Assembly: GCA_964649145.1 (NCBI GenBank)
Contig: CAZYOQ010000024.1
Location: forward strand, 1-20,477
DNA from: MGBC163016 sp964649145
GTDB lineage: Bacteria; Actinomycetota; Coriobacteriia; Coriobacteriales; Eggerthellaceae
DNA length: 20,477 bases
Direction: 5' to 3'
Positions within the stretch are counted from its first letter, which is position 1, and each line of letters starts with the position of its first letter. Below, piece after piece: positions 7,445 through 13,690 of the stretch. A program made the translations under genes and the position numbers. The notes beneath the pieces were generated by a model, which saw only the letters and a list, made by a program, of their open reading frames with translations, was not told the DNA's origin and did no database searches.

Positions 7445-9010
7445 TTACTCCGATGGGGCGAAACCCTGTTTGAATGCAGAAATTGCAGCATTCAAATCGG
7501 ATTTGATTTCGTCGGTCAACGTCTTTTCCTTGCTGATGGCGTCAAGTATTCCGCTGTTCTTGGCACGAATGGAGTCAAGAAGTTCGCTGCGGAAACGAAG
7601 AACATCCTTCAAAGAAAGATCGTCGAGGTAGCCTTCGTTGCCTGCGTAGATAGAGACAACCTGTTCAGCGACTGGCATAGGATTGTAGCGACCCTGCTTT
7701 AGAAGCTCTGTCATGTGAGAGCCACGGGTCAGCTGATCTTGCGTAGCCTTGTCGAGGTCGCTTCCAAACTGGGTGAACGCCTGCAGTTCGCGGTAGGATG
7801 CAAGGTCAAGGCGCAAAGAGCCTGCAACCTGCTTCATAGCCTTGATCTGGGCAGATCCGCCAACGCGGGAAACCGAGATGCCTACGTCAACAGCAGGGCG
7901 CTGTCCTTGGAAGAACAGGTCGGTCTGCAGGAAGATCTGGCCATCGGTAATGGAAATAACGTTGGTAGGAATGTATGCCGAAACGTCGCCAGCCTGAGTT
8001 TCGATGATAGGCAGAGCCGTCATAGAGCCTGCGCCGTTCTCGTCAGACATCTTCACAGCACGCTCGAGCAAGCGAGAATGCAGGTAGAAAACGTCTCCTG
8101 GATAAGCCTCGCGTCCTGGTGGGCGACGAAGCGTTAGCGACATCTGACGATATGCAACAGCCTGTTTAGAAAGGTCGTCATAGACGATAAGGACAGCACG
8201 TCCAGGGTTAGTCTCAGAAGCTGGCTTGCCGTCTTCGCCATTGTAGATGAAGTATTCGCCCATCGCGGCACCTGCCATAGGTGCGATGTATTGCAAAGGT
8301 GCAGAGTCGGATGCGTTCGCCGAAACTACGATGGTCTTTTCCATGACGCCATAGCGCTCGAGGGTCTCTACAACGCCAGCAACGGTAGAAGCCTTCTGGC
8401 CGATAGCGACATAGATACATATCATGTCGGTTTCTTTTTGGTTGATGATGGCGTCGATCGCAATAGCAGTCTTGCCTGTTTGGCGGTCACCAATGATGAG
8501 TTCGCGCTGGCCGCGGCCAATCGGGATCATCGAGTCGATAGCAAGGATACCTGTCTGCATAGGCTCATGCACAGGCTTGCGTGCAGTAACTCCAGGCGCC
8601 TTGAACTCGACAGGGCGCGTGCCTTCTGCTGTGATGGGGCCTTTGCCATCAATAGGCATTCCCAGCGGGTTCACAACACGACCAAGCATTCCCTTGCCGG
8701 ATGGAACCTCTACGATACGACCAGTAGTTCTAACTTGGTCGTTTTCCTTAATAGCGGAGACATCACCAAGAAGCACGGCGCCTACTTCGTCTTCCTCAAG
8801 GTTTTGGGCAAGACCATAAACGGTTTTGCCGCCCTCACCCATGAATTCGAGAAGCTCGCCTGCCATTGCATCACGGAGTCCGTCGACGCGAGCAATACCG
8901 TCGCCGACCTGGATGACCGTGCCGACCTCGCGAGACTGTACGTTCACATTGAGTGAATCGAGCTGCTTGCGCAGCGCCTCGTCGATCGCCTGAGCGGTGA
9001 TTTCAGTCAC
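7445..9010 (-). CDS. atpA: ATP synthase F1 subunit alpha
   Basis: Non-catalytic nucleotide-binding subunit of the F1 head. The 521-residue product shows Walker A GDRQTGKT at 174-181, the GILAIDSMIPIGRGQRELI stretch before it, and the SVSRVGGSAQIKAMKQVAG segment carrying the arginine finger. Length is close to normal. It starts with GTG at 9010, which shares its G with the TAG stop of atpH (TAGTG). GGAGG at 9020-9024 lies 9 bases upstream, so translation is coupled to atpH. Confidence 0.98.
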   Translation of the reverse strand: MTEITAQAIDEALRKQLDSLNVNVQSREVGTVIQVGDGIARVDGLRDAMAGELLEFMGEGGKTVYGLAQNLEEDEVGAVLLGDVSAIKENDQVRTTGRIVEVPSGKGMLGRVVNPLGMPIDGKGPITAEGTRPVEFKAPGVTARKPVHEPMQTGILAIDSMIPIGRGQRELIIGDRQTGKTAIAIDAIINQKETDMICIYVAIGQKASTVAGVVETLERYGVMEKTIVVSANASDSAPLQYIAPMAGAAMGEYFIYNGEDGKPASETNPGRAVLIVYDDLSKQAVAYRQMSLTLRRPPGREAYPGDVFYLHSRLLERAVKMSDENGAGSMTALPIIETQAGDVSAYIPTNVISITDGQIFLQTDLFFQGQRPAVDVGISVSRVGGSAQIKAMKQVAGSLRLDLASYRELQAFTQFGSDLDKATQDQLTRGSHMTELLKQGRYNPMPVAEQVVSIYAGNEGYLDDLSLKDVLRFRSELLDSIRAKNSGILDAISKEKTLTDEIKSDLNAAISAFKQGFAPSE

Positions 9011-9585
9011 TAGTTTTCACCTCCGTCGTTCTCTTTGAGGGTATGGCGCGCATGGTTGAGCTGCGAGATAACGCTAGCGTCGATGCGCATACCATTAACA
9101 CTCATGATTATGCCGCCCAGAATCGTCTTGTCGATGCTCTCGTTGAGCACCGCTTTGCAACCTAAGTCGGCTTCAGTTTTCTGCTTGATAAGGTCGCGCA
9201 GCGAATCGTCTAGCTCAACAGCCGTAACGACGTCAACTACGCATAAATTGAGCTTGTCTGACATAATGCGCTCGTATTCGTGATACACACGCGAGAGCAT
9301 ATCGGCATCCCCGTTTTCCGCCATAACTGCTAAAACTTCGCAAAGTTGCGGATTTGTATTCGCAAATACCGATTTCACGAGGTTATAGCGTTGTTCTGGG
9401 GTGTAGTCAGGGTTTGACATGGCATAGGTTAGATCCATATCGGAATAGATCAGTTTCAGAAGTTCGGCTGCCTTATTGCGAACTTCTGCTACAGCATCCT
9501 GCCCGCCTGCTTCAAATGTTGTATCGAACAAGGTTGCTGCGTAGATTTCCACCTTGCCTTTTTCGACAAGCCTATTAGTTGCCAT
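9010..9585 (-). CDS. atpH: ATP synthase F1 subunit delta
   Basis: Peripheral-stalk subunit that ties the b dimer to the top of the alpha3beta3 head. The 191-residue product has the helical N-terminal domain (VEIYAATLFDTTFEAGGQDA from about residue 12) and the C-terminal motif ILGGIIMSVNGMRIDASV at about 154-171, the family signature. The open frame extends to 9675, but the ATG at 9585 is preferred because the protein then starts where homologues do; the longer frame would lie largely inside atpF. The start overlaps the atpF stop by 11 bases and is preceded by an AGG-rich stretch. The TAG stop overlaps the GTG of atpA. Confidence 0.94.
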   Translation of the reverse strand: MATNRLVEKGKVEIYAATLFDTTFEAGGQDAVAEVRNKAAELLKLIYSDMDLTYAMSNPDYTPEQRYNLVKSVFANTNPQLCEVLAVMAENGDADMLSRVYHEYERIMSDKLNLCVVDVVTAVELDDSLRDLIKQKTEADLGCKAVLNESIDKTILGGIIMSVNGMRIDASVISQLNHARHTLKENDGGEN

Positions 9586-10195
9586 TGAAGCTACCTGCCT
9601 CTTTAATATACTTCTCGATGATGGCACGGTGCTCGCCCTCGGTAAGATCGCTACCGATGAGCTTTGCTGCCACATCTACGGAAGTATCAGCAATGGAGGC
9701 CTGAAGCTCGGCGATGGCAGCTTTCTTCTCCGCCTCGATCGTGATCTTAGCCTTCTCGATCATTTCGGCGGCCTCAGCTTGGGCCTTCTGCTGGATTTCG
9801 GCCTTCACAGCATCGCCAGTCTCACGGGCATCGGCGATAATCTGCGATGCCTGGGTTTTGGCGTCATCGAGCTGCTTTTTGTACTCTGCGAGCACGCGCT
9901 CTGCCTCGACTTTCGCTTCTTCCGATTGTTTTAGAGCTTCGCGAATGGTGTTTTCGCGCTTCTCCAACATGCCATTAAACATTGGCCAACCGAATTTAGC
10001 GAGAATGATCCAGAGGATGATGAAGGCAATGAGCATCGGGATGAATTCGATCATATCTGGAAGAATCGCAGATATGCCGCCCGTTGACTCTTCGGCCTCC
10101 TCGGCAAACGCGAGAGCAGGGAAAGCAAAGGCAGATGCCAGCGCACCGGTGGCAACCCGGGCGATTATGCTTGCTTTATTCGCTCTTGGTTTCAA
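9575..10195 (-). CDS. atpF: ATP synthase F0 subunit b with signal-peptide-like N-terminus
   Basis: Membrane-anchored peripheral-stalk subunit that forms a dimer linking subunit a to delta. The start is taken as TTG at 10195, because GGAGG at 10202-10206 lies 6 bases upstream; the open frame extends further only by overlapping atpE. The 206-residue product begins MKPRANKASIIARVATG, then an Ala/Phe-rich stretch ending LAFA-EEAEES. This looks like a signal peptide with an AxA cleavage site at residue 31. The normal membrane helix follows at about 50-67 (EFIPMLIAFIILWIILAKFG), then a long Glu/Lys/Ala coiled coil to about residue 175 and the AAKLIGSDL C-terminal segment. Most b subunits (about 160-170 residues) lack the leader. 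Confidence 0.94.
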   Translation of the reverse strand: MKPRANKASIIARVATGALASAFAFPALAFAEEAEESTGGISAILPDMIEFIPMLIAFIILWIILAKFGWPMFNGMLEKRENTIREALKQSEEAKVEAERVLAEYKKQLDDAKTQASQIIADARETGDAVKAEIQQKAQAEAAEMIEKAKITIEAEKKAAIAELQASIADTSVDVAAKLIGSDLTEGEHRAIIEKYIKEAGSFNGN

Positions 10196-10201
10196 TTGCT
10201 T

Positions 10202-10206
10202 CCTCC
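10202..10206 (-). promoter_or_regulatory. Ribosome binding site fixing the TTG start of atpF
   Basis: GGAGG on the minus strand lies 6 bases before TTG at 10195-10193. No ATG or GTG lies in frame between the atpE stop and this TTG, so it decides the atpF start. Confidence 0.8.
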
Positions 10207-10247
10207 TTCTTAGGATCGCTTGCGGTCGTTTTGAACCGAAACGTACC

Positions 10248-10469
10248 TTAAAGGATGAATGCAAGCACGAAGCCGATAAGAGCAAGTGCTTCAGCCAGAG
10301 CTGCACCAATGATGAAGTTGGTGAACAAACGTCCCTGAACCTCAGGCTGACGTGCCGTGCCCACGCAGCAGCCATAGCAGGCAAGACCGATGCCAACGCC
10401 AGGGCCGATTGCGCCAAGGCCATAACCGATAACCTTAAGGGCAGCGATAGCTAGTGTTATTTCTCCCAC
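10248..10469 (-). CDS. atpE: ATP synthase F0 subunit c
   Basis: Proteolipid of the rotor ring in the membrane. With the GTG start at 10469 (GGAGG at 10475-10479, 5 bases upstream) the product is 73 residues, the normal size. It forms two membrane helices joined by the polar loop ARQPE (39-43). The ion-carrying acid is Glu60 in AALAEALALIG. The position taken by the Na+-ligand Gln in Na+ rings (after GPGVG) is Ile27, and the residue after Glu60 is Ala rather than Ser/Thr, so H+ coupling is predicted. Odd feature: three cysteines, Cys31, Cys34 and Cys35 (ACYGCCVGTARQPE), just before the loop. An upstream in-frame ATG at 10514 is rejected because it places the ribosome site inside the gene. Confidence 0.96.
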   Translation of the reverse strand: MGEITLAIAALKVIGYGLGAIGPGVGIGLACYGCCVGTARQPEVQGRLFTNFIIGAALAEALALIGFVLAFIL

Positions 10470-10474
10470 AATTT

Positions 10475-10479
10475 CCTCC
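10475..10479 (-). promoter_or_regulatory. Ribosome binding site fixing the GTG start of atpE
   Basis: GGAGG on the minus strand lies 5 bases before GTG at 10469. The surrounding leader is A/T-rich, which is common before the highly translated c-subunit gene. Confidence 0.8.
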
Positions 10480-10524
10480 TTTAAACGTTTTGAGCCTGTT
10501 TCTCTCAAAAACACTTATATATAT

Positions 10525-10583
10525 GGTCACCGGCCTGTGGTTTAACCGGGTGATCCCAAATTAGTGCCGCCTTTCTTGCGGCA
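10525..10583 (-). promoter_or_regulatory. Two hairpins in the atpB-atpE gap
   Basis: The first hairpin has TGCCGC (10565-10570) and GCGGCA (10578-10583) as a 6-bp stem with a 7-base loop, 8 bases after the atpB stop. The second pairs GGTCACCGG (10525-10533) with CCGGGTGATCC (10546-10556), with two single-base bulges. No strong T-run follows either. An internal mRNA processing or stability role, raising atpE output relative to atpB, is plausible but inferred. Confidence 0.45.
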
Positions 10584-10591
10584 AGTCGCGT

Positions 10592-11383
10592 TTAGTGTGC
10601 GCTGGTTGCTAGCTGCACGTAAACGGATGTTAGCGTCGTGAACACGTATGCCTGAAGAAATGCCACAAGGGTTTCAAGTGCATACATAATTATCAGCAAA
10701 ATGAACCAAGGAATTGTGAGGACACCCGATAAAACATCCATCTGCTGAATGCCAAACGTTAAAAAGACACCTGATGCAAGCGCGAAAATACCAAGCACCA
10801 TATGTCCTGCAAACATGTTGCCATAAAGACGAACGGCAAGTGTGAGCCAACGCAAGATAAGGGATACGAGCTCGAAGAACCAGATGATAGGAACCATGAC
10901 GATGGGAAGTCCTGATGGCGCGATGGACTTGATATAGCCCCAGCCGCCATGTGCCTTGACCCCCCAGAAATTAAAGTAAACAAACGAGATGGTTGCCAGC
11001 GCCCAAGTAACAGAGATAGTTCCTGTAGGGGTCTTGCAACCAGGAATAATTCCCACAAAATTCGATACAAGAATAAAGAAGAACATAGTAGCAAGGAAAG
11101 GCACATGGCGTTTGAAATCATGCCCGATGATACCCTCGCCCATGTCGCTGCGTACGAATTGGTATCCGTACTCGACAGTGTTGACGAACTTATTCTTCGG
11201 AACGAGCGTCAGCTTCTTTGAAACTGCGATAACGACAACACATGTGATGATCCAACAAATGACCATCCAAAACATGAAAGTTGTCAGCCCAAACGAGCTG
11301 TCGCCAATCATGATCTGCGGGCTAAGCGATGCCTGCAATTCCGGCACATGCTCGGAAAGAATCTCTAGAGCGCTCACTTGCAC
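10592..11383 (-). CDS. atpB: ATP synthase F0 subunit a
   Basis: Stator subunit of F0 that carries the two proton half-channels against the c ring. The 263-residue product has hydrophobic helices at about 35-55, 94-115, 124-140, 160-180, 190-212 and 220-250. The essential Arg is visible as Arg185 in LTLAVRLYGNMFAGH, and the C-terminal helix contains ALETLVAFLQAYVFTTLTSVY. The start is GTG at 11383, sharing its G with the TAG stop of the upstream small gene; a second GTG two codons later (11377) is better spaced from the AAAGG upstream and could be the true start. Strongly supported by its position at the head of the F0 genes. Confidence 0.96.
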   Translation of the reverse strand: MQVSALEILSEHVPELQASLSPQIMIGDSSFGLTTFMFWMVICWIITCVVVIAVSKKLTLVPKNKFVNTVEYGYQFVRSDMGEGIIGHDFKRHVPFLATMFFFILVSNFVGIIPGCKTPTGTISVTWALATISFVYFNFWGVKAHGGWGYIKSIAPSGLPIVMVPIIWFFELVSLILRWLTLAVRLYGNMFAGHMVLGIFALASGVFLTFGIQQMDVLSGVLTIPWFILLIIMYALETLVAFLQAYVFTTLTSVYVQLATSAH

Positions 11384-11676
11384 TACCTTTCATCCTTGTT
11401 TTCCAAGTGCTTCTTTATGCCAAAACCAATAGCTGTCACACACAATGCCACGGCTTCGGCAAGTACAAAGGGAAGAGCCAAGTCGCGATTTATAACGATG
11501 CACAAAATCGCGAAAACGAACATGAGGATAAAAGAGATGACAAGACACAAAAGCAGCATGCCCATTTGGCCAAAATTGCCTGATGCCACAAATTTGCGAG
11601 TCATACGCAGCCCTACCACAAGGGGCAAAAACCCGATGAAACCGCTTAGCGCGCCACAAGCAATTGCAAGTGCCAA
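11383..11676 (-). CDS. Small membrane protein in the AtpI position of the atp operon
   Basis: A 97-residue hydrophobic protein with three predicted membrane segments: about residues 1-22 (ALAIACGALSGFIGFLPLVVG), about 36-60 (GMLLLCLVISFILMFVFAIL) and about 65-88 (ALPFVLAEAVALCVTAIGFG), ending in a charged tail (KKHLENKDER). It sits where atpI or another F0 assembly factor usually lies and its TAG stop overlaps the GTG of atpB. Sequence identity with AtpI is not recognisable by eye, so the role in c-ring assembly is inferred from position only. The start is taken as TTG at 11676, 5 bases after GGAGG (11682-11686); GTG at 11691 or 11688 gives 102 or 101 residues and cannot be excluded. Confidence 0.8.
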   Translation of the reverse strand: MALAIACGALSGFIGFLPLVVGLRMTRKFVASGNFGQMGMLLLCLVISFILMFVFAILCIVINRDLALPFVLAEAVALCVTAIGFGIKKHLENKDER

Positions 11677-11691
11677 TAATCCCTCCACCAC

Positions 11692-11968
11692 AGTTCGTGC
11701 TTTTCCTTATAAAAGCACTACTCATAATAATGTAGAAACCGCAGAGATTAGTTTAAAAAAGGACAAAATATGGCGAATGGAGACGACAGTCCGCACACCT
11801 AAAAGGGCAAGCGCAAAGTCGAGCGTTCAATAGCAGATGACGCAGGGCATTGAAGTGGCAACAAAGCGGAGTAGAAAAGCTTGACAGCAAAACGCGACAC
11901 TGAAGCATGGCGCACAAGAATGGTCTTCGCGACTGCTGGCAGATGGTCTCGATTAAACACTTAAGGCT
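11692..11968. other. Intergenic region upstream of the atp operon
   Basis: 277 bases between the ATP synthase operon and the dCMP deaminase gene, both on the minus strand. No convincing coding frame is seen. It holds an 8-bp perfect inverted repeat next to the first atp gene (11697-11718). The atp promoter should lie here, but no pair of -35/-10 boxes stands out; A/T-rich candidates occur around 11722-11760. No clear terminator with a T-run follows the deaminase gene. Confidence 0.5.
11697..11718. repeat. 8-bp inverted repeat before the first atp gene
   Basis: GTGCTTTT (11697-11704) and AAAAGCAC (11711-11718) are perfectly complementary around a 6-base loop. On the minus strand this hairpin would lie just upstream of the ribosome site of the small membrane protein. 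It could be a 5' leader hairpin that protects the mRNA or a regulator binding site; neither is shown. Confidence 0.6.
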
Positions 11969-12421
11969 TTATGGGTTGAAAACCCTTACCTTCAACTTGG
12001 CCTCTTCAAGCATCGACATAGCCAGCTCATCTGGATAAGGATTCTGATAGATGATCTCGGTGATGCCCGCGTTGATGCACATTTTCGCGCAAACAACGCA
12101 AGGTTGCGTGTTCACATAGATCTTCGAGCCATTGATGATGGTGCCGTATCTTGCCGCCTGGATAATGGCGTTCTGTTCTGCATGAAGACCTCGGCAGATC
12201 TCGTTTCGCTCGCCCGATGGAATCCCAAGCTCTTGGCGCAAACAGCCCACTTCCTCGCAATGCCTCATGCCTGTTGGAACTCCGTTATAGCCTGTGGCAA
12301 GGATGCGGTTATCCTTGACGATGACAGCCCCCACGGCACGACGCACACAGGTCGTACGAGTTGCCACCTCGTTGGCAAGCTTCATGAAGTATTCGTCCCA
12401 TGTTGGTCGTGTGTCTGCCAT
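11969..12421 (-). CDS. dCMP deaminase (ComEB-like cytidine/deoxycytidylate deaminase)
   Basis: Zn-dependent deaminase predicted to convert dCMP to dUMP, feeding thymidylate synthesis in the cytoplasm. The 150-residue product has the deaminase signature: His80-Ala-Glu82 (GLHAEQNAI) and Pro107-Cys108-x-x-Cys111 (TQPCVVCAKM), which bind zinc and supply the proton-shuttling Glu. The dCMP-specific N-terminus (RPTWDEYFMKLANEVATRTT) and the insert with HCEEVGC are also seen; further cysteine and histidine residues at 54-60 match the second metal site known in ComEB-type enzymes. The ATG at 12421 has AGGA 7 bases upstream. A repeat-rich gap separates it from rpiB, so it may have its own promoter. A riboflavin- or tRNA-type deaminase is less likely given the HCEE insert. 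Confidence 0.92.
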   Translation of the reverse strand: MADTRPTWDEYFMKLANEVATRTTCVRRAVGAVIVKDNRILATGYNGVPTGMRHCEEVGCLRQELGIPSGERNEICRGLHAEQNAIIQAARYGTIINGSKIYVNTQPCVVCAKMCINAGITEIIYQNPYPDELAMSMLEEAKLKVRVFNP

Positions 12422-12441
12422 GTCTCTATCCTAACTTGTAG

Positions 12442-12590
12442 GTTTCCTGCCGTGGACGATTTCCTGCCGTGGACGATTTTTGCCAGCGAAAGTTCCATTT
12501 GAAGCAGGTTTCTTACCGCCGTAAGTTCTTGCCGCGCTAGCGTCTTGCCGCAGTCACGCCCTTCCGCGGACGCGCTTTCCTGATATTACT
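12442..12590. repeat. Degenerate tandem repeat of about 17 bp in the rpiB-dCMP deaminase gap
   Basis: Two identical 17-base units (TTTCCTGCCGTGGACGA) lie head to tail at 12443-12459 and 12460-12476. Further units with the same spacing and a shared TTCTTGCCGC-like core follow more loosely at about 12477, 12510, 12527, 12544 and 12560. No coding frame crosses the region. It fills most of the 184-base gap between rpiB and the deaminase gene. Confidence 0.65.
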
Positions 12591-12605
12591 TGATTAAAGT
12601 CAATA

Positions 12606-13043
12606 TTATTCTTCGATTGCCATAATCTTGTTCACACGTCTCTCATGACGATCTCCCCCGAACTCTGTCGTGAGAAAAGCATCCACTATTGCCTTGTTGT
12701 CGTCCAGTGACACAAAGCGTCCTGAAAGCGTAAGCACATTTGCGTCATTGTGCTCTCGGACATAAGGAGCAATGGGCACGAGCGTGACATTTGCTGCACG
12801 AATTCCCTTCATCTTGTTCGCGGCAATCGACATGCCAACGCCTGTGCCGCATATGAGTATCCCGCGTGCGGCCACACCATTTTGAATGTCCTCACAAACG
12901 GGTTTCGCGAAATCTGGGTAGTCAACGCTATCCGCACTGTAAGAGCCTCGATCGATAACCTCATGGCCAAGGCTTTCCACATATTTCACAAGCTCTACTT
13001 TTTGCTCAAATCCACCGTGATCCGAAGCGATGCTTATTCGCAT
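12606..13043 (-). CDS. rpiB: Ribose-5-phosphate isomerase B
   Basis: Interconverts ribose 5-phosphate and ribulose 5-phosphate in the non-oxidative pentose phosphate pathway (cytoplasm). The 145-residue product is full length for the RpiB/LacAB family. It has the SDHGG motif at 7-11, the catalytic Cys65 in ILICGTGVGMSIAANK, and the EHNDANVL segment with His98 and Asp100. The ATG at 13043 is preceded by GGAGAGG and overlaps the end of the tsaC-like gene by 10 bases, so the two are translationally coupled. The tsaC/ywlC-rpiB order is also common in Firmicutes. LacA/LacB-type galactose-6-phosphate isomerase is the alternative, but those come as pairs. Confidence 0.95.
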   Translation of the reverse strand: MRISIASDHGGFEQKVELVKYVESLGHEVIDRGSYSADSVDYPDFAKPVCEDIQNGVAARGILICGTGVGMSIAANKMKGIRAANVTLVPIAPYVREHNDANVLTLSGRFVSLDDNKAIVDAFLTTEFGGDRHERRVNKIMAIEE

Positions 13044-13690
13044 GTACCCTCTCCTAGCCCCAAATCAAGCAATTCTTCAATTTCAGAAAATGGTATTGCA
13101 CCTGCCCGTTTCAAGCAAGGGCGGCTCGTCAAGCAGTCTATGACCATCGATGCCTGCCTTAAAGTTTTGTCGGGATGCACAGATGATGCATTTATACCTT
13201 CGGAAGAACTAAGGGATGCAATGTCTTCTGCAAAATTGGATTTGACCTCACTTAAGTCCCCGGGAGCAATTTCGCCCGAGAAATTCGCGGAAGTAGCTGC
13301 TATCGCGCACCCAAGTTCGTCTATCAAGGCAAGACAGGCTTCATTATTTGGCATGCGCAAAGCAATCGTGCCATCTGCCGCTACAAATGCGGAATCTACT
13401 GCAGAAGAAGCCTTCACTATTAGCGTTAATGCGCCTGGCCAAAACGACCTTGCAAGCACTCGCGCATAATCTATAACGCCTTCGCCATATTTGTCGAGAT
13501 CCTCTACAGACGACACTAACCAGGCTACAGGCTTATTTTCCGCACGGCCTTTTTTCTCGTAGAGAATATGCAAGGCATCGGGGCGATTAGTGGAAACAGC
13601 AATGCCAGCAACGGTATCGGTATCAAGTAAAACCGCACCACCCGCCTCAAGGCGCTTTACTGCCTCGCTCAAATTCAAAGACTCGCGCAT
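13034..13690 (-). CDS. Threonylcarbamoyl-AMP synthase (TsaC/YrdC/Sua5 family)
   Basis: Predicted to make threonylcarbamoyl-AMP from threonine, bicarbonate and ATP for the t6A37 modification of ANN-decoding tRNAs. The 218-residue product contains the YrdC fold: an N-terminal helix and beta strand (RLEAGGAVLLDTDTVAGIAV), KKGRAENKPVAWLVSS with the conserved KxR and KP residues, FWPGALTLIV, and TSANFSGE. Odd points: the usual PTDTVYGL motif is changed to LDTDTVAGI, losing the Pro and Tyr, so it may be a divergent paralogue. The ATG at 13690 (GAGG 5 bases upstream) overlaps the preceding flavoprotein gene by 16 bases; the longer open frame to 13795 would run deep into that gene and is rejected. 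Confidence 0.88.
   Translation of the reverse strand: MRESLNLSEAVKRLEAGGAVLLDTDTVAGIAVSTNRPDALHILYEKKGRAENKPVAWLVSSVEDLDKYGEGVIDYARVLARSFWPGALTLIVKASSAVDSAFVAADGTIALRMPNNEACLALIDELGCAIAATSANFSGEIAPGDLSEVKSNFAEDIASLSSSEGINASSVHPDKTLRQASMVIDCLTSRPCLKRAGAIPFSEIEELLDLGLGEGTCE

Noticed and set aside
10196..10423. Upstream extension of atpF
   Set aside because: The extra codons run through atpE in another frame; GGAGG before the TTG at 10195 gives a better start.
9714..10454. 246-codon open frame on the plus strand
   Set aside because: Antisense to atpF and atpE; its Ala/Ser-rich composition is the mirror of the coding strand.
10248..10469. Na+-coupled ATP synthase
   Set aside because: The c subunit has Ile27 instead of the Na+-ligand Gln and Ala61 instead of Ser/Thr after Glu60.
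12443..12590. CRISPR array
   Set aside because: Units are contiguous and about 17 bp, without unique spacers or nearby cas genes.
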